A stretch of 64,000 bases of DNA from contig CALYQJ010000009.1 in the NCBI GenBank assembly GCA_945285405.1, forward strand, positions 1 to 64,000, read 5' to 3'. Positions 47,701 through 56,346 of this stretch are shown one piece after another. The position numbers and the translations under genes were made by a program. This stretch comes from an uncultured Lactobacillaceae bacterium (GTDB lineage: Bacteria; Bacillota; Bacilli; Lactobacillales; Lactobacillaceae). The stretch's first letter is position 1; each line of letters starts with the position of its first letter. The notes under the pieces are model-generated. The model saw nothing but the letters and a program-made list of their open reading frames with translations, was not told the DNA's origin and searched no databases.

Positions 47701-49628
47701 AGATCTTATTAAATACGGCTTATGCTGCTAAAAACAATAAAATTGGCCAAGGAGCTCCGGAATCAGTAATTAATGCTCGTCCAGCAACTGATATTTCGGC
47801 TGCTTCAACTTGGGGTAATGCAGTAATTCAATATGATAAGCCGGAATTTGAACAAGCAGCACGGTTGTTATTAAAAGATTATTCTAAATTAAAAAATAGT
47901 CCGGGTTATCAAGATGATTTAGCAACAGTTTTGACTCAAGTTTTATCTAATTATGCTCAAGAAGTTCAAAAACAAATGACCGCAGCATTAAAGAATAAGG
48001 ATGCTGCAGGTTTTAAGAGTGCCTCTGAACAATTCTTAAAGACAATTGATCAAGTTGATCAAGTAACTGGAACTCAAGCTGAAAGCATTTTAGGTAATTG
48101 GACACAACCTGCTGAGCGTGCTGCTGCAGGATTAGATGACTTTAGTAAAGATACAGCTCTTTATAATGCTAAGGCATTAATTACTACTTGGGGTAGTATT
48201 AATCAAGCTAATGCAGGTGGTTTAAAAGATTATTCTAATCGTCAATGGTCTGGTTTGACTAAAGATTTTTATAAAATGCGTTGGCAAAAGTGGATAAATG
48301 CCAAAACTCAAGAGTTGCAGACAGGTCAACCACAAGATATTAGTGATGCAGATTGGTTTGGAATTGAATGGGATTGGGTTCATAACGGTAAAAACTATCC
48401 TGAAGAAGTTAACAATGCTGATTTGCAAAAATTAGGATTAACTGTATTGGGTAATTATATCGTTGCTAACAAATTAGATTTAACTGCTTTGAATGATGCA
48501 ATTACAGAAGCTAATGCTAAAGTAGCTGCTGGTTTTGAACAAGCAAAAACAACCCAAGAAAAATGGGATGCTTTAACTAAGACTCTTAAAAAAGCTCAAG
48601 ATTTTGTTAAAGCCAACCAAACTAATAGTTCAGTTCAAAAACAAAGTGAAGCCGATCAATTAACTCAAGATTTGATGGAATCGCTCACGGATTTAGATAA
48701 TTCAAATTCAGGAAAACCTGTGACACCAGGAAAACCTGTGACACCAGTGACAACAGATAAAACTCAATTAAAAGCGGTTTTAAATCAGGCTAAGCAAGAA
48801 TTAGAATCATCATGGCAATATCAAGAAGATTCTTATCAAGATTGTCAAACAGCGATTAAAGCAGCTCAAAAAGTTCTTCAAAACGATGAAGCAACTCAAA
48901 ATCAAATTGATCAAGCAACTAAGGACTTAAAGTCATCTTTACAAAAATTAGTAAAGATTTGGACGGTTAAAAATGTAGATCAAGTTTGCTACATTTCTTA
49001 TGTTCCTGGTTATAGTGTTAAAGTGTATGATTTGCCAAAAGGAAAATTTGTTAATCAAATGTTAAAACATGGTACTTCTTGGCATGTTAGTCAAATTGCT
49101 GAAAATACATCAGGTCAAAAGTATTACCGTTTAGGAAAGAATCAGTGGATTGAAGGACAATATGCTTCTGATTCTCCAGTAAGTGATTTTAGAATTAGTA
49201 GTTTTAAAGCGGTAGGATATATTAACTATATTCCAAACTACAAAATAAAAGTTTGGAATGAACCAATGGGTAAATTTACCGGTAAATATTTAGCACATGA
49301 TAGTGCATGGAAAATCTTTAAAAAAGCAGTTAATTCTAAAGGACAGGTATTCTACAACGTAGGTGGTAATCAGTGGATAGATGGACAATATGTAGTTTTT
49401 GATCATAATCAAGTTTATCAAAATCTATCTGGTATAGTTACCATTAAGTATGTTAAAGGGTATGGCGTTAACTTATGGAAAGATTCAAATACAAATTCCG
49501 GTTATTATTTAGGTCGAAAACTAAACGATGGTACTAAGTGGAAAGTATTTGGGAAACAAAACGGTTTTTATAAATTAGGAAACAACCAATGGGTTCAAAG
49601 TATATATACTTCTTATAATGCTAAATAA
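44793..49628 (+). CDS. Secreted multidomain alpha-N-acetylglucosaminidase (NAGLU/GH89 type) with F5/8C-like modules, FIVAR-like segment and three SLAP/DUF5776-like modules
   Basis: Signal peptide; discoidin-like segments ('KRINDGSLTNSWRSKNYPSYVDIDLGSNYDLSEVQIY'); NAGLU core 'FPVRYAFNYTTMSYSMPYWGKKEWQKEIDWLALNGINLVLDVTGQEAVWYEF', 'DPFHEGGNPG', 'ENFGGRDGMSGHID', 'GIGMTPEANQ'; C-terminal repeats like the first ORF. Confidence 0.88.
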   Translation: MKHIKRLFALFLIGIMVNPFQLAINLKPVAAASKSQDIPGITTTNIIDQCSIDGPESQSGHDFDQLMDGDDQTLWIANGGNWPAKLHVKVPTSNNQPIKQLVIKLEQNQPDRSVDVKVQHALNGVTSDLIDDATLKDQKFGKDINVDFKDGINASDFYITLSNPKNGDKTGEFWPAIAELKLYVDRENKDEITDVAPNADIKGYGDAQKITDNDQSTLYMLANGGISTLPNKQASVEFDLDQPTNVIGFQTQFEHLNSDSNNFEFTYQISGKDASTQQWSTICKDVKAKRTSPDDIVTSPLADSVKLSAVRITITDIKSTGGDPWPAIAEFKIFGESSDSSANKEDKESIAWNKTIHTNSNQDQVKRINDGSLTNSWRSKNYPSYVDIDLGSNYDLSEVQIYAPSFGYQNYTIYTSTDGNNFTRYAQKSNQEATPATGDRYKKSATARFVRVYVYYNSKKDGAVLNEVRVLGKEANTTSKLAPIPTVTDYKNTDYNQQTTAQDAIDAVKGIIDRRLGKKYEDWFTFAIANQANKYDYFDISSDNGKVKITGNSGVSLASGLNYYLKHEVKVNLSEVADQAKMPEKIVLPTQTIHQETRFPVRYAFNYTTMSYSMPYWGKKEWQKEIDWLALNGINLVLDVTGQEAVWYEFLHSAGFTDPQIKDFVSAPSYAAWQYMSNLSGFGGPLNNEFFTNRVQLARENHYQMRKLGMEVCLQGYAGMIPDGITAIDSKVQLLPQGTWSGFQRPAMIKTDTPEFDKYAQLYYQAQAKVYGTYDHHYAIDPFHEGGNPGNLSPTVISQQVLKNMMQFDSKAVWVIQSWQGNPTTALLKGLGDNRDKHALVLDLNSETNPHWNETDPAKYGGSAEGGEFMKTPWAFSIIENFGGRDGMSGHIDSILSGLNDAMGRAKHMAGIGMTPEANQTNPVIFDLLFESIWSKDGNHVDQIDINKWIKDYAERRYGAKSDSADAAWKILLNTAYAAKNNKIGQGAPESVINARPATDISAASTWGNAVIQYDKPEFEQAARLLLKDYSKLKNSPGYQDDLATVLTQVLSNYAQEVQKQMTAALKNKDAAGFKSASEQFLKTIDQVDQVTGTQAESILGNWTQPAERAAAGLDDFSKDTALYNAKALITTWGSINQANAGGLKDYSNRQWSGLTKDFYKMRWQKWINAKTQELQTGQPQDISDADWFGIEWDWVHNGKNYPEEVNNADLQKLGLTVLGNYIVANKLDLTALNDAITEANAKVAAGFEQAKTTQEKWDALTKTLKKAQDFVKANQTNSSVQKQSEADQLTQDLMESLTDLDNSNSGKPVTPGKPVTPVTTDKTQLKAVLNQAKQELESSWQYQEDSYQDCQTAIKAAQKVLQNDEATQNQIDQATKDLKSSLQKLVKIWTVKNVDQVCYISYVPGYSVKVYDLPKGKFVNQMLKHGTSWHVSQIAENTSGQKYYRLGKNQWIEGQYASDSPVSDFRISSFKAVGYINYIPNYKIKVWNEPMGKFTGKYLAHDSAWKIFKKAVNSKGQVFYNVGGNQWIDGQYVVFDHNQVYQNLSGIVTIKYVKGYGVNLWKDSNTNSGYYLGRKLNDGTKWKVFGKQNGFYKLGNNQWVQSIYTSYNAK
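48711..48746 (+). repeat. Two tandem 18-bp units in the GH89 gene encoding a GKPVTP linker
   Basis: GGAAAACCTGTGACACCA repeated exactly twice. Confidence 0.9.
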
Positions 49629-49653
49629 TATAAGTAAATATTTATAATAAAAA

Positions 49654-49687
49654 ACAAACCATTCGTTTTGAATGGTTTGTTTTTTTG
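49654..49687. terminator. Terminator after the GH89 gene (possibly bidirectional)
   Basis: ACAAACCATTC-gtttt-GAATGGTTTGT flanked by A and T runs. Confidence 0.85.
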
Positions 49688-49720
49688 TGAAATTTATATA
49701 TAAAAAGATAACGATATAAT

Positions 49721-49858
49721 CTATTTTTTATTTTTTGATTTAAATGATTTATCTTGTTTTTGAATGGCTAATTCTTTATCTTTTTTCTCTTTTGGTAATG
49801 TGGCGAATTTATCGAAAAGACTTTCGATATCTAAATCTCGATGGATTTTTAATGCCAT
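49721..49858 (-). CDS. Small 45-aa protein (not in the supplied ORF track)
   Basis: MALKIHRDLDIESLFDKFATLPKEKKDKELAIQKQDKSFKSKNKK-stop; SD AAAGGAGG 7-8 nt upstream of the ATG. Confidence 0.7.
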   Translation of the reverse strand: MALKIHRDLDIESLFDKFATLPKEKKDKELAIQKQDKSFKSKNKK

Positions 49859-50069
49859 AAACTAACCTCCTTTAATTACTTATTTTAATATGATATATTC
49901 AAAAAATAAAGCAATTTTTCTTATTAATTAGCTAATTTATACCATATAAAAATACAAAAAAATAATATTAAAATTCAAAAAATACTTAAATTATATTAAA
50001 TGTTATAAATTGTTGTATTTATTACTTGCAAAATACTTTAAAAATACTTAAAATAAAGAAGTTGTTTAC

Positions 50070-50150
50070 GGAGGAGTAGCGAAGTGGCTAAACGCGGCGG
50101 ACTGTAAATCCGCTCCTTCGGGTTCGGTGGTTCGAATCCACTCTCCTCCA
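50070..50150 (+). tRNA. tRNA-Tyr (anticodon GTA), class II with long variable arm
   Basis: Acceptor GGAGGAG/CTCCTCC, anticodon stem GGCGGA-CTGTAAA-TCCGC, T arm GGTGGTTCGAATCCACT; CCA not encoded. Confidence 0.95.
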
Positions 50151-50160
50151 CTAGTACTTT

Positions 50161-50186
50161 TAGCTCCTGAAAAGGAGCTTTTTTTG
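50161..50186 (+). terminator. Terminator between tRNA-Tyr and the GntR gene
   Basis: AGCTCCT-gaaa-AGGAGCT-TTTTTT. Confidence 0.85.
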
Positions 50187-50201
50187 TAATAGAATAATTA
50201 T

Positions 50202-50915
50202 ATGACTAATCCAGCTTATATTTCAATTTATAATGATATTAGGAAAAAAATCGAATCAAATCTTTGGACAGTTGGACAAAAACTTCCTTCTGAAAGAGAT
50301 TTGGCAAAGGCGTATAATGTATCTAGAATGACGCTACGTCAAGCCATTCAATTTTTGGTTCGAAATGGTCTTTTAGTTCAAAGAATTGGATCTGGGACTT
50401 TTGTTGCTCGTAAAAAGTTTCAGGAAAAAATGGAGGGAGTTACGAGCTTTTCGGATTTAATTCGAGCTCAAGGCAAAACTCCTTCCTTTAAGGTTGTATC
50501 CGCATTAGAAGTGGTTCCAAATGATACAGAAAAAGCAATTTTGCATCTTAAAGGTCAAGAAAAAATTATGCGAATTGAACGAATTCGTTTTGGAGATCAA
50601 GTACCCATATGTTTTGAAGTTGCAGCGGTGCCGCTAGCTTTTGTTCAAGGATTTCAAAAAAAAGGTGTTACGGAGTCACTTTATACTATGATTCAGAAAA
50701 ATACTGGTCATCGAATAGGACGTGCTAAGCAAAAGATTACAGCGGTTTTAAGTAATGAAAGAATAGCTAATTATTTAGAAATTCCTCATCCATCTGCTAT
50801 TTTAAAATTACAACAAATTTCATATCTTGATAATGATCAACCTTTTGAATTAGTTATTGCACATTATGCAGGAGATCGTTTTGAATTTTACCTAGAGAGG
50901 AGAAACACCCTTTAG
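50202..50915 (+). CDS. GntR/HutC-family regulator with UTRA domain, NagR/YvoA-like
   Basis: 'KLPSERDLAKAYNVSRMTLRQAIQFLVRNGLLVQRIGSGTFV' HTH; 'MEGVTSFSDLIRAQGKTPSFKV' and 'AHYAGDRFEFYLERR' follow the NagR/YvoA pattern. Confidence 0.85.
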   Translation: MTNPAYISIYNDIRKKIESNLWTVGQKLPSERDLAKAYNVSRMTLRQAIQFLVRNGLLVQRIGSGTFVARKKFQEKMEGVTSFSDLIRAQGKTPSFKVVSALEVVPNDTEKAILHLKGQEKIMRIERIRFGDQVPICFEVAAVPLAFVQGFQKKGVTESLYTMIQKNTGHRIGRAKQKITAVLSNERIANYLEIPHPSAILKLQQISYLDNDQPFELVIAHYAGDRFEFYLERRNTL

Positions 50916-50917
50916 CA

Positions 50918-52465
50918 ATGAGCAAATTTAAGAAAATGAACCTTCTTGGAAAAACGTTTGTAATATTTATTTTACTGCAACCTTTTTTGGATTTTTATTT
51001 TTTCTATGTTCCTCCGTTATCCAAAATTTTTCCTTTTGCAATTTCAACCATTATTCGGATAATTATGATGGTGGTTTTGGCTTTTTTATACTTACGGGAA
51101 AAACCTGATCGTCGAGTATTAAAATTAATCATCTTATATTTATTGATAACAGTAATTTATTTTGGTCTGCATGTTTTAAATGCACGACATTTTACTTCTC
51201 TTTCGGATTCTAATTTTAATTTTTCATTAGTTGGTGAAGCTTTTTATTTAGTGCGAATGTTAATACCAGTTTTTGTGATTGGATTCACGATGCATTTACA
51301 ATTTGATTTAAAAAGTTTTAGTTTAATTGTCCAATTTTTAAGCTGGGTGATATCAGGCAGTATCGTATTTTTTAACTTAATTAAGTTAAGCATGGCTTCT
51401 TATGGTAGCGGCTTTATCACTGGCAATATTTTCGATTGGTTCACTAATGGTGATCCCGGTAGTTTTTATGGATTTGCTTCCAAAGGATTCTTTTACTATG
51501 CAAATTCTATTTCTGGTGTTGTTTTACTTTTAGTTCCTTTTGTTCTTTATTTAGTTTTTACGACACCAAAGTGGTCTAACTTGTTGTTGGCCTTGGTCCA
51601 ACTTTTAAGCTGCTTAATGTTGGGAACAAAGACGGCAGCTTTTGGGTATTTAGCTTTGCTCTTTGGCTCATTAATTTTATTTTTGTTTTCATATGCTATT
51701 AAAAGGGAAAAGAAAATTTATCCTTCATCCATTATTTTAGTTTTAGGGTTAGCTTTAGTATCAGGATTATTGATTCCTTTCTCACCAATGTCTAATCGTA
51801 ATTTGACTAATGAAGTTACGATTACCGAAAAGCAAAGCAATAAAGTAGCTTTGTTAAAGCAACAACAAGTTCTTAAACGAGAACTGGAACATAAAGCAAA
51901 AGGTAAGATTACACCTTTAATGCGATATATCCAAGCTAATTATCAAGATTACTCATTAAATCCTGAATTTGTTAATGGGAAGTATTCTTATATTATTGAT
52001 CCTGAATTTTGGTACGGAGTAATGAAAGCACCACTTAAAGAACGAATGGATTATCGCTATTTAGAAAAAGCAATGTTAGATCGTGTGAAAAAAATCAATC
52101 ATAATCCTTTAGATAATTGGTTTGGAATTACTTATACTCGAATGAATAATATTTTTAATTTAGAGCGTGATTTCTTGTCTCAGTGGTACTCTATGGGCTT
52201 CTTTGGTGTATTAATTTTACTTGGACCGATGATTTATTTATCATTCCGATTTGTTTTTCTATTACTTTTTAAATTTAAAAAATATTTTACCTTTTTAAAT
52301 TCAGTGATGACTTTTTCAATTTTAGGTATTTTGGCTTTCTCAATTTATGCTGGCAATATTTTAGACTTTCTAACTTCTTCTGTATTATTAGCTTTCTTTG
52401 TTGGTCAAACATATATTTTGTTCAAAAAAACCCCACAACAAAAAAAGCAATTGAATGAAGGGTGA
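50918..52465 (+). CDS. O-antigen ligase/Wzy-like polysaccharide polymerase
   Basis: About 11 TM segments with large extracytoplasmic loop; next to glycosyltransferases. Confidence 0.7.
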   Translation: MSKFKKMNLLGKTFVIFILLQPFLDFYFFYVPPLSKIFPFAISTIIRIIMMVVLAFLYLREKPDRRVLKLIILYLLITVIYFGLHVLNARHFTSLSDSNFNFSLVGEAFYLVRMLIPVFVIGFTMHLQFDLKSFSLIVQFLSWVISGSIVFFNLIKLSMASYGSGFITGNIFDWFTNGDPGSFYGFASKGFFYYANSISGVVLLLVPFVLYLVFTTPKWSNLLLALVQLLSCLMLGTKTAAFGYLALLFGSLILFLFSYAIKREKKIYPSSIILVLGLALVSGLLIPFSPMSNRNLTNEVTITEKQSNKVALLKQQQVLKRELEHKAKGKITPLMRYIQANYQDYSLNPEFVNGKYSYIIDPEFWYGVMKAPLKERMDYRYLEKAMLDRVKKINHNPLDNWFGITYTRMNNIFNLERDFLSQWYSMGFFGVLILLGPMIYLSFRFVFLLLFKFKKYFTFLNSVMTFSILGILAFSIYAGNILDFLTSSVLLAFFVGQTYILFKKTPQQKKQLNEG

Positions 52466-53432
52466 TTGTATGGAAGAAAATTTAATATCTGTAATTATGA
52501 CCACTTATAATGAAAGTGCTAAAGAATTAACGGAAGCTGTTAATTCCATTCTGGATCAAACCTATCCCAAATTTGAATTAATTTTAATTTTGGATGATCC
52601 TAATAATTCAGATTTGAAAAAAACGATTGAAGCTTTGGCTGCAGTTGATAAAAGAATTAAATTCTATATTAATGAGAAAAATATGGGACTTTCACGTTCA
52701 CTAAATCGTGCGATAACACTAGCAACTGGAGAATTTATTGCGCGAATGGATGCTGATGATATTTCTTTCCCTAATCGTTTAGCTGAAGAACGTGATTTAA
52801 TGATCAAAAATAACTACGATTTGGTTACTGGATCAGCAACTTTTATTAATGAATCAGGAAAAATTATTGGTTCACATGAACCAATTCTCACTGATCCTAT
52901 TCAAATTGCTAAATTACTACCATATGGAAGTAATTTAGTACATCCTAGTGCTTTCTTTCGTGGTTCGGTATTACGTGAATTTAAATATCATTGTTATCCT
53001 ACAGCTGAAGATTATGATTTGTGGTTGCGTTTGGTGAGTCATCACAAAGTAATTGGAGCTACTAATAAAGAAATTATAAAGTACCGTATTCGACAAAATT
53101 CAATGACTCAAAGTAATAAGTTAAAGATGTTTTTAACATCACAGTATTTACGTCAAAAATTTGCTGATCATACATTAGATAATTTTGATAAAAAGGAATA
53201 CGATGCTTATCTAAAAAGTTGGGGCTATAATGATGCTTTTCGTCAAGAATTTAATCAAGTAACGAATAACTTTAGTCAAGGGTTAAAAAATTTACGTAAA
53301 TTTAAATTTAGTGGCTTTAAAAATTTAGCACCATTATTGCATAAACGTATTTATCGAGATTATTTTAAAAATAGTTATCAATATAAGAAGCAATATCGCA
53401 AATTACTCAACGCTGAACAATATCTTTCTTAG
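52455..53432 (+). CDS. Family 2 glycosyltransferase
   Basis: 'ISVIMTTYNESAKELTEAVNSILDQTYPKFELILILDDPNN', 'FIARMDADDIS'. Confidence 0.9.
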   Translation: MKGDCMEENLISVIMTTYNESAKELTEAVNSILDQTYPKFELILILDDPNNSDLKKTIEALAAVDKRIKFYINEKNMGLSRSLNRAITLATGEFIARMDADDISFPNRLAEERDLMIKNNYDLVTGSATFINESGKIIGSHEPILTDPIQIAKLLPYGSNLVHPSAFFRGSVLREFKYHCYPTAEDYDLWLRLVSHHKVIGATNKEIIKYRIRQNSMTQSNKLKMFLTSQYLRQKFADHTLDNFDKKEYDAYLKSWGYNDAFRQEFNQVTNNFSQGLKNLRKFKFSGFKNLAPLLHKRIYRDYFKNSYQYKKQYRKLLNAEQYLS

Positions 53433-54135
53433 CTTGTTTCACTACTTTTAAAAAACGAGGAATGGCAAAGTAGCGTTTGATACGTTTAGGATCAGTTACT
53501 AAACGATAACACCATTCTAAATTTGCTTTTTGAATAAACTTAGGAGCTCGTTTTACTTTACCAGTGAAAACATCAAAACTACCTCCAATTCCCATCCAAA
53601 TTGCGGAAGTGGTTGTGAAATTTTGATTAATAAATTCTTCCTGCTTAGGAGAACCTAATGCTACAAAAACTAATTGAGGCTGAGTTTCCTGTAAACACTT
53701 TTTAACTGATTGATCATCTTTTAGGTAACCATCAAATGCCCCCACAATTTCAATTTTTGGATAAGATTTAGTAACTTTGGTTTTAACAGCACTAATGACT
53801 TCTGGCTTAGCACCATAAAATAAAACTTTAAGATGCTTATTTTGAGCCTGAGTTAGAAGATATAAAAAAGTATCGTAACCCGTTATTCGTTCCTTTAATG
53901 GCAGATTTAATTGTTTACCGGCATAGATAATTCCAATGCCATCGGGAGTAATATAATCTGCTTTTTTAATAAGTTCAGCGAATTTTGGATGAGCTAGAGC
54001 ATACATTACAATTTCGGGATTGGCCGTAACGACAAAAGTATTCTTTTGTTGATCAAGGCGTTGAATTAATGTTTTCTGAAACTCTTGATTAGTTGCTTTG
54101 ATAAAATTAAATCCTAAAATATTTTGAGTTTGCAT
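53407..54135 (-). CDS. tagA: WecG/TagA/CpsF family glycosyltransferase (GT26)
   Basis: 'FVVTANPEIVMYALAHPKFAELIKKADYITPDGIGIIYAGKQL', 'VFVALGSPKQEEFI', 'GIGGSFDVFTGKVKRAPKFIQKANLEWCYRL'. Confidence 0.93.
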   Translation of the reverse strand: MQTQNILGFNFIKATNQEFQKTLIQRLDQQKNTFVVTANPEIVMYALAHPKFAELIKKADYITPDGIGIIYAGKQLNLPLKERITGYDTFLYLLTQAQNKHLKVLFYGAKPEVISAVKTKVTKSYPKIEIVGAFDGYLKDDQSVKKCLQETQPQLVFVALGSPKQEEFINQNFTTTSAIWMGIGGSFDVFTGKVKRAPKFIQKANLEWCYRLVTDPKRIKRYFAIPRFLKVVKQAKKDIVQR

Positions 54136-54203
54136 GTAACTTTTTTAGACCTCTCTTGGATGTTATAATAGTTATATTATCTTAAAAGAATGGAATAAGT
54201 AAA

Positions 54204-55145
54204 TTGGCAAAATATTTAATAACTGGTGGTGCTGGTTTCATTGGCTCAACTGTTGCTAATCTTTTATTACAAAATGATCAAGAAGTTACTGTTATTGATG
54301 ATTTATCAATGGGAAAACGCGATAATTTAGCAAATTCTTCTCATTTACAATTTTTGAAACACACGATTACTGATCATGAATTTGTTAATCACCTTTTAGA
54401 TCAAGAAAAATTTGATTATATTCTTTTAATTGGTGCTGTAGCGAGTGTCGCCGACAGTATTGCTGATCCAGCAAGAACTCATGCAATTAATTCAGAAGCT
54501 AATTTTAATATTTTAGAACATTTACGGGTAAATAAACTACCTTTAAGAGCATTACTTTTTATTTCTTCTGCAGCAGTTTATGGAAATTTACCTGGAGTCC
54601 CTAAGAGTGAAACTTCTCCGGTTGAACCTTTAACACAATATGCTGTTGATAAATATGCAACAGAACGAAATGTTTTAAATTATTGCCATTTGTATAATTT
54701 ACCAACTGTAGCTGTCCGTGCTTTTAATGTTTATGGCCCACGTCAAAATCCGCAATCCCCTTATTCGGGAGTACTTTCAATTATTACTAAATGTTTAATG
54801 AATGATCAAGTATTTAAACAATATGGAGATGGCGAACAAGTTCGTGATTTTACTTATGTGATGGATGTAGCTAATTGTATTTTAGGTTTATTGAAGGAAC
54901 CACGCGCAATCGGTGAAGTTTTTAACTTAGGTACTGGCCATAAGGCAACACTTAATGAAGTAATTGACATCATTGAAAAAGTATCTCATAAGAAATTGCA
55001 GCGCCAAATTTTACCGGAACGTTCAGGAGATATTAAATACTCTTATGGTGATTTAAGTAAACTAAATAACCTTGGTTTAACTAGCAAAGTAGATTTAAAA
55101 ACTGGAATTAAAAAATATTGGGATTATCTCTGTGAAAATTGTTAA
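54204..55145 (+). CDS. NAD-dependent epimerase (UDP-sugar 4-epimerase-like)
   Basis: 'KYLITGGAGFIGSTVANLLL', 'SSAAVYGNLPGVPKSE', 'YAVDKYATE', 'FNVYGPRQNP'; TTG start. Confidence 0.9.
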   Translation: MAKYLITGGAGFIGSTVANLLLQNDQEVTVIDDLSMGKRDNLANSSHLQFLKHTITDHEFVNHLLDQEKFDYILLIGAVASVADSIADPARTHAINSEANFNILEHLRVNKLPLRALLFISSAAVYGNLPGVPKSETSPVEPLTQYAVDKYATERNVLNYCHLYNLPTVAVRAFNVYGPRQNPQSPYSGVLSIITKCLMNDQVFKQYGDGEQVRDFTYVMDVANCILGLLKEPRAIGEVFNLGTGHKATLNEVIDIIEKVSHKKLQRQILPERSGDIKYSYGDLSKLNNLGLTSKVDLKTGIKKYWDYLCENC

Positions 55146-56208
55146 TGTAAATGCAGGTCAAGAAACGGGAGGTGCTTTAACTCACCTCATTTTTTTATCT
55201 AAAATTTTAAAATCACATCAAATTGCTAATGAATTATTGCTTTTTGAAGATGGAACTGTTGCTAAAGCTGCGCGTAGGGAACATTTAGATTTCCAAATAA
55301 TTCCGCAAAGAGAAGTTAAAAATTGGGTTTCTTGGTTGAATCAAAAACGTTTTGATTTTGTTCAGACTCACGGACCACGTGCTAACTTTTTAGTTACTTT
55401 GCATCGAAAAGAGATTAATTCACCGCATATTGTTACGGTTCATAGTGATCCTCAGTATGATTTTATGGGTCAAGGATTAAAAGGATTACTTGAAACTCGT
55501 TTAAATTATTGGAGCTTAAAAAAAGCAGATGGTTTATTTGTTGTATCCAAAGAAATTAAAGAAAAACTAATTAATCTTGGCATTTCTTCCAAAAAATTAA
55601 TACAACTTAATAATGCTATTGAATTTTCAACAAAAATACCTGCAAAAATAGAACATCAATTTATGCAAGTCATAATGGTAGCACGTTTACATCCAGTTAA
55701 AGGTCATAAACGGCTTTTAGATGCTTTAGCGGCAGTTAATAATCCTCGAATTAAATTACACTTGGTAGGCGACGGTCCCATTCGTAGGGAACTTGAAACA
55801 AAAGTAGCTACTGAAAATTTAGTTCAACAAGTTAAGTTTTATGGTGCATTAAATTCTGATGAAATAAATGAGCTTTATCGTAAGATGGATTTAGCACTAA
55901 TTGTTTCTAAAAGTGAAGGCTTTCCTTTGGTATTTCTCGAAGCAGCGAATAATGCAGTACCGACTTTAATGACAAATCTTTCAGCAACTTCTATGTTAAT
56001 TCCTGATGAAAATCATGGCATTAGGGTGAATAATAATTTAGATGGTATTATAACGGGGCTGCAACAAGCATTTACAATGGGGCCAGACAAATTACAACAA
56101 ATAGGTCAAAACAGTCGTGACTATGCTAAAGAATATTTTGGACCTGCTGCTTTTTTTAATCAAATAAAAAAAGGATATGAATTATTTAGTAATTCTTCAA
56201 TTGTTTGA
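55132..56208 (+). CDS. Family 1/4 glycosyltransferase
   Basis: 'HIVTVHSDPQYDFMGQG', 'VARLHPVKGHKRLLDALAAV', 'KSEGFPLVFLEAANNAVPTLMTN'. Confidence 0.9.
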   Translation: MKIVNVNAGQETGGALTHLIFLSKILKSHQIANELLLFEDGTVAKAARREHLDFQIIPQREVKNWVSWLNQKRFDFVQTHGPRANFLVTLHRKEINSPHIVTVHSDPQYDFMGQGLKGLLETRLNYWSLKKADGLFVVSKEIKEKLINLGISSKKLIQLNNAIEFSTKIPAKIEHQFMQVIMVARLHPVKGHKRLLDALAAVNNPRIKLHLVGDGPIRRELETKVATENLVQQVKFYGALNSDEINELYRKMDLALIVSKSEGFPLVFLEAANNAVPTLMTNLSATSMLIPDENHGIRVNNNLDGIITGLQQAFTMGPDKLQQIGQNSRDYAKEYFGPAAFFNQIKKGYELFSNSSIV

Positions 56209-56221
56209 TATAATTTAATTA

Positions 56222-56325
56222 TAAGGGAGTAACAGGCATTTAATGCGGCAGACCCGTCAAGCAGGATTAAACCCGGGCTGCCATAATTTGTGAGACTTAT
56301 GCAACATGCAATAGGTCTCTTTTTA
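56222..56325 (+). promoter_or_regulatory. yybP-ykoY-type (Mn2+) riboswitch with intrinsic-terminator expression platform
   Basis: AAGGGAGTAACAGGC ... GGCAGACCCGTCAAGCAGG ... CCCGGGCTGCC ... TGTGAGACTTAT matches the class layout; GAGACTTAT...ATAGGTCTC-TTTTTATTTT terminator. Confidence 0.78.
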
Positions 56326-56346
56326 TTTTATTATTCGGAGGAAAAA

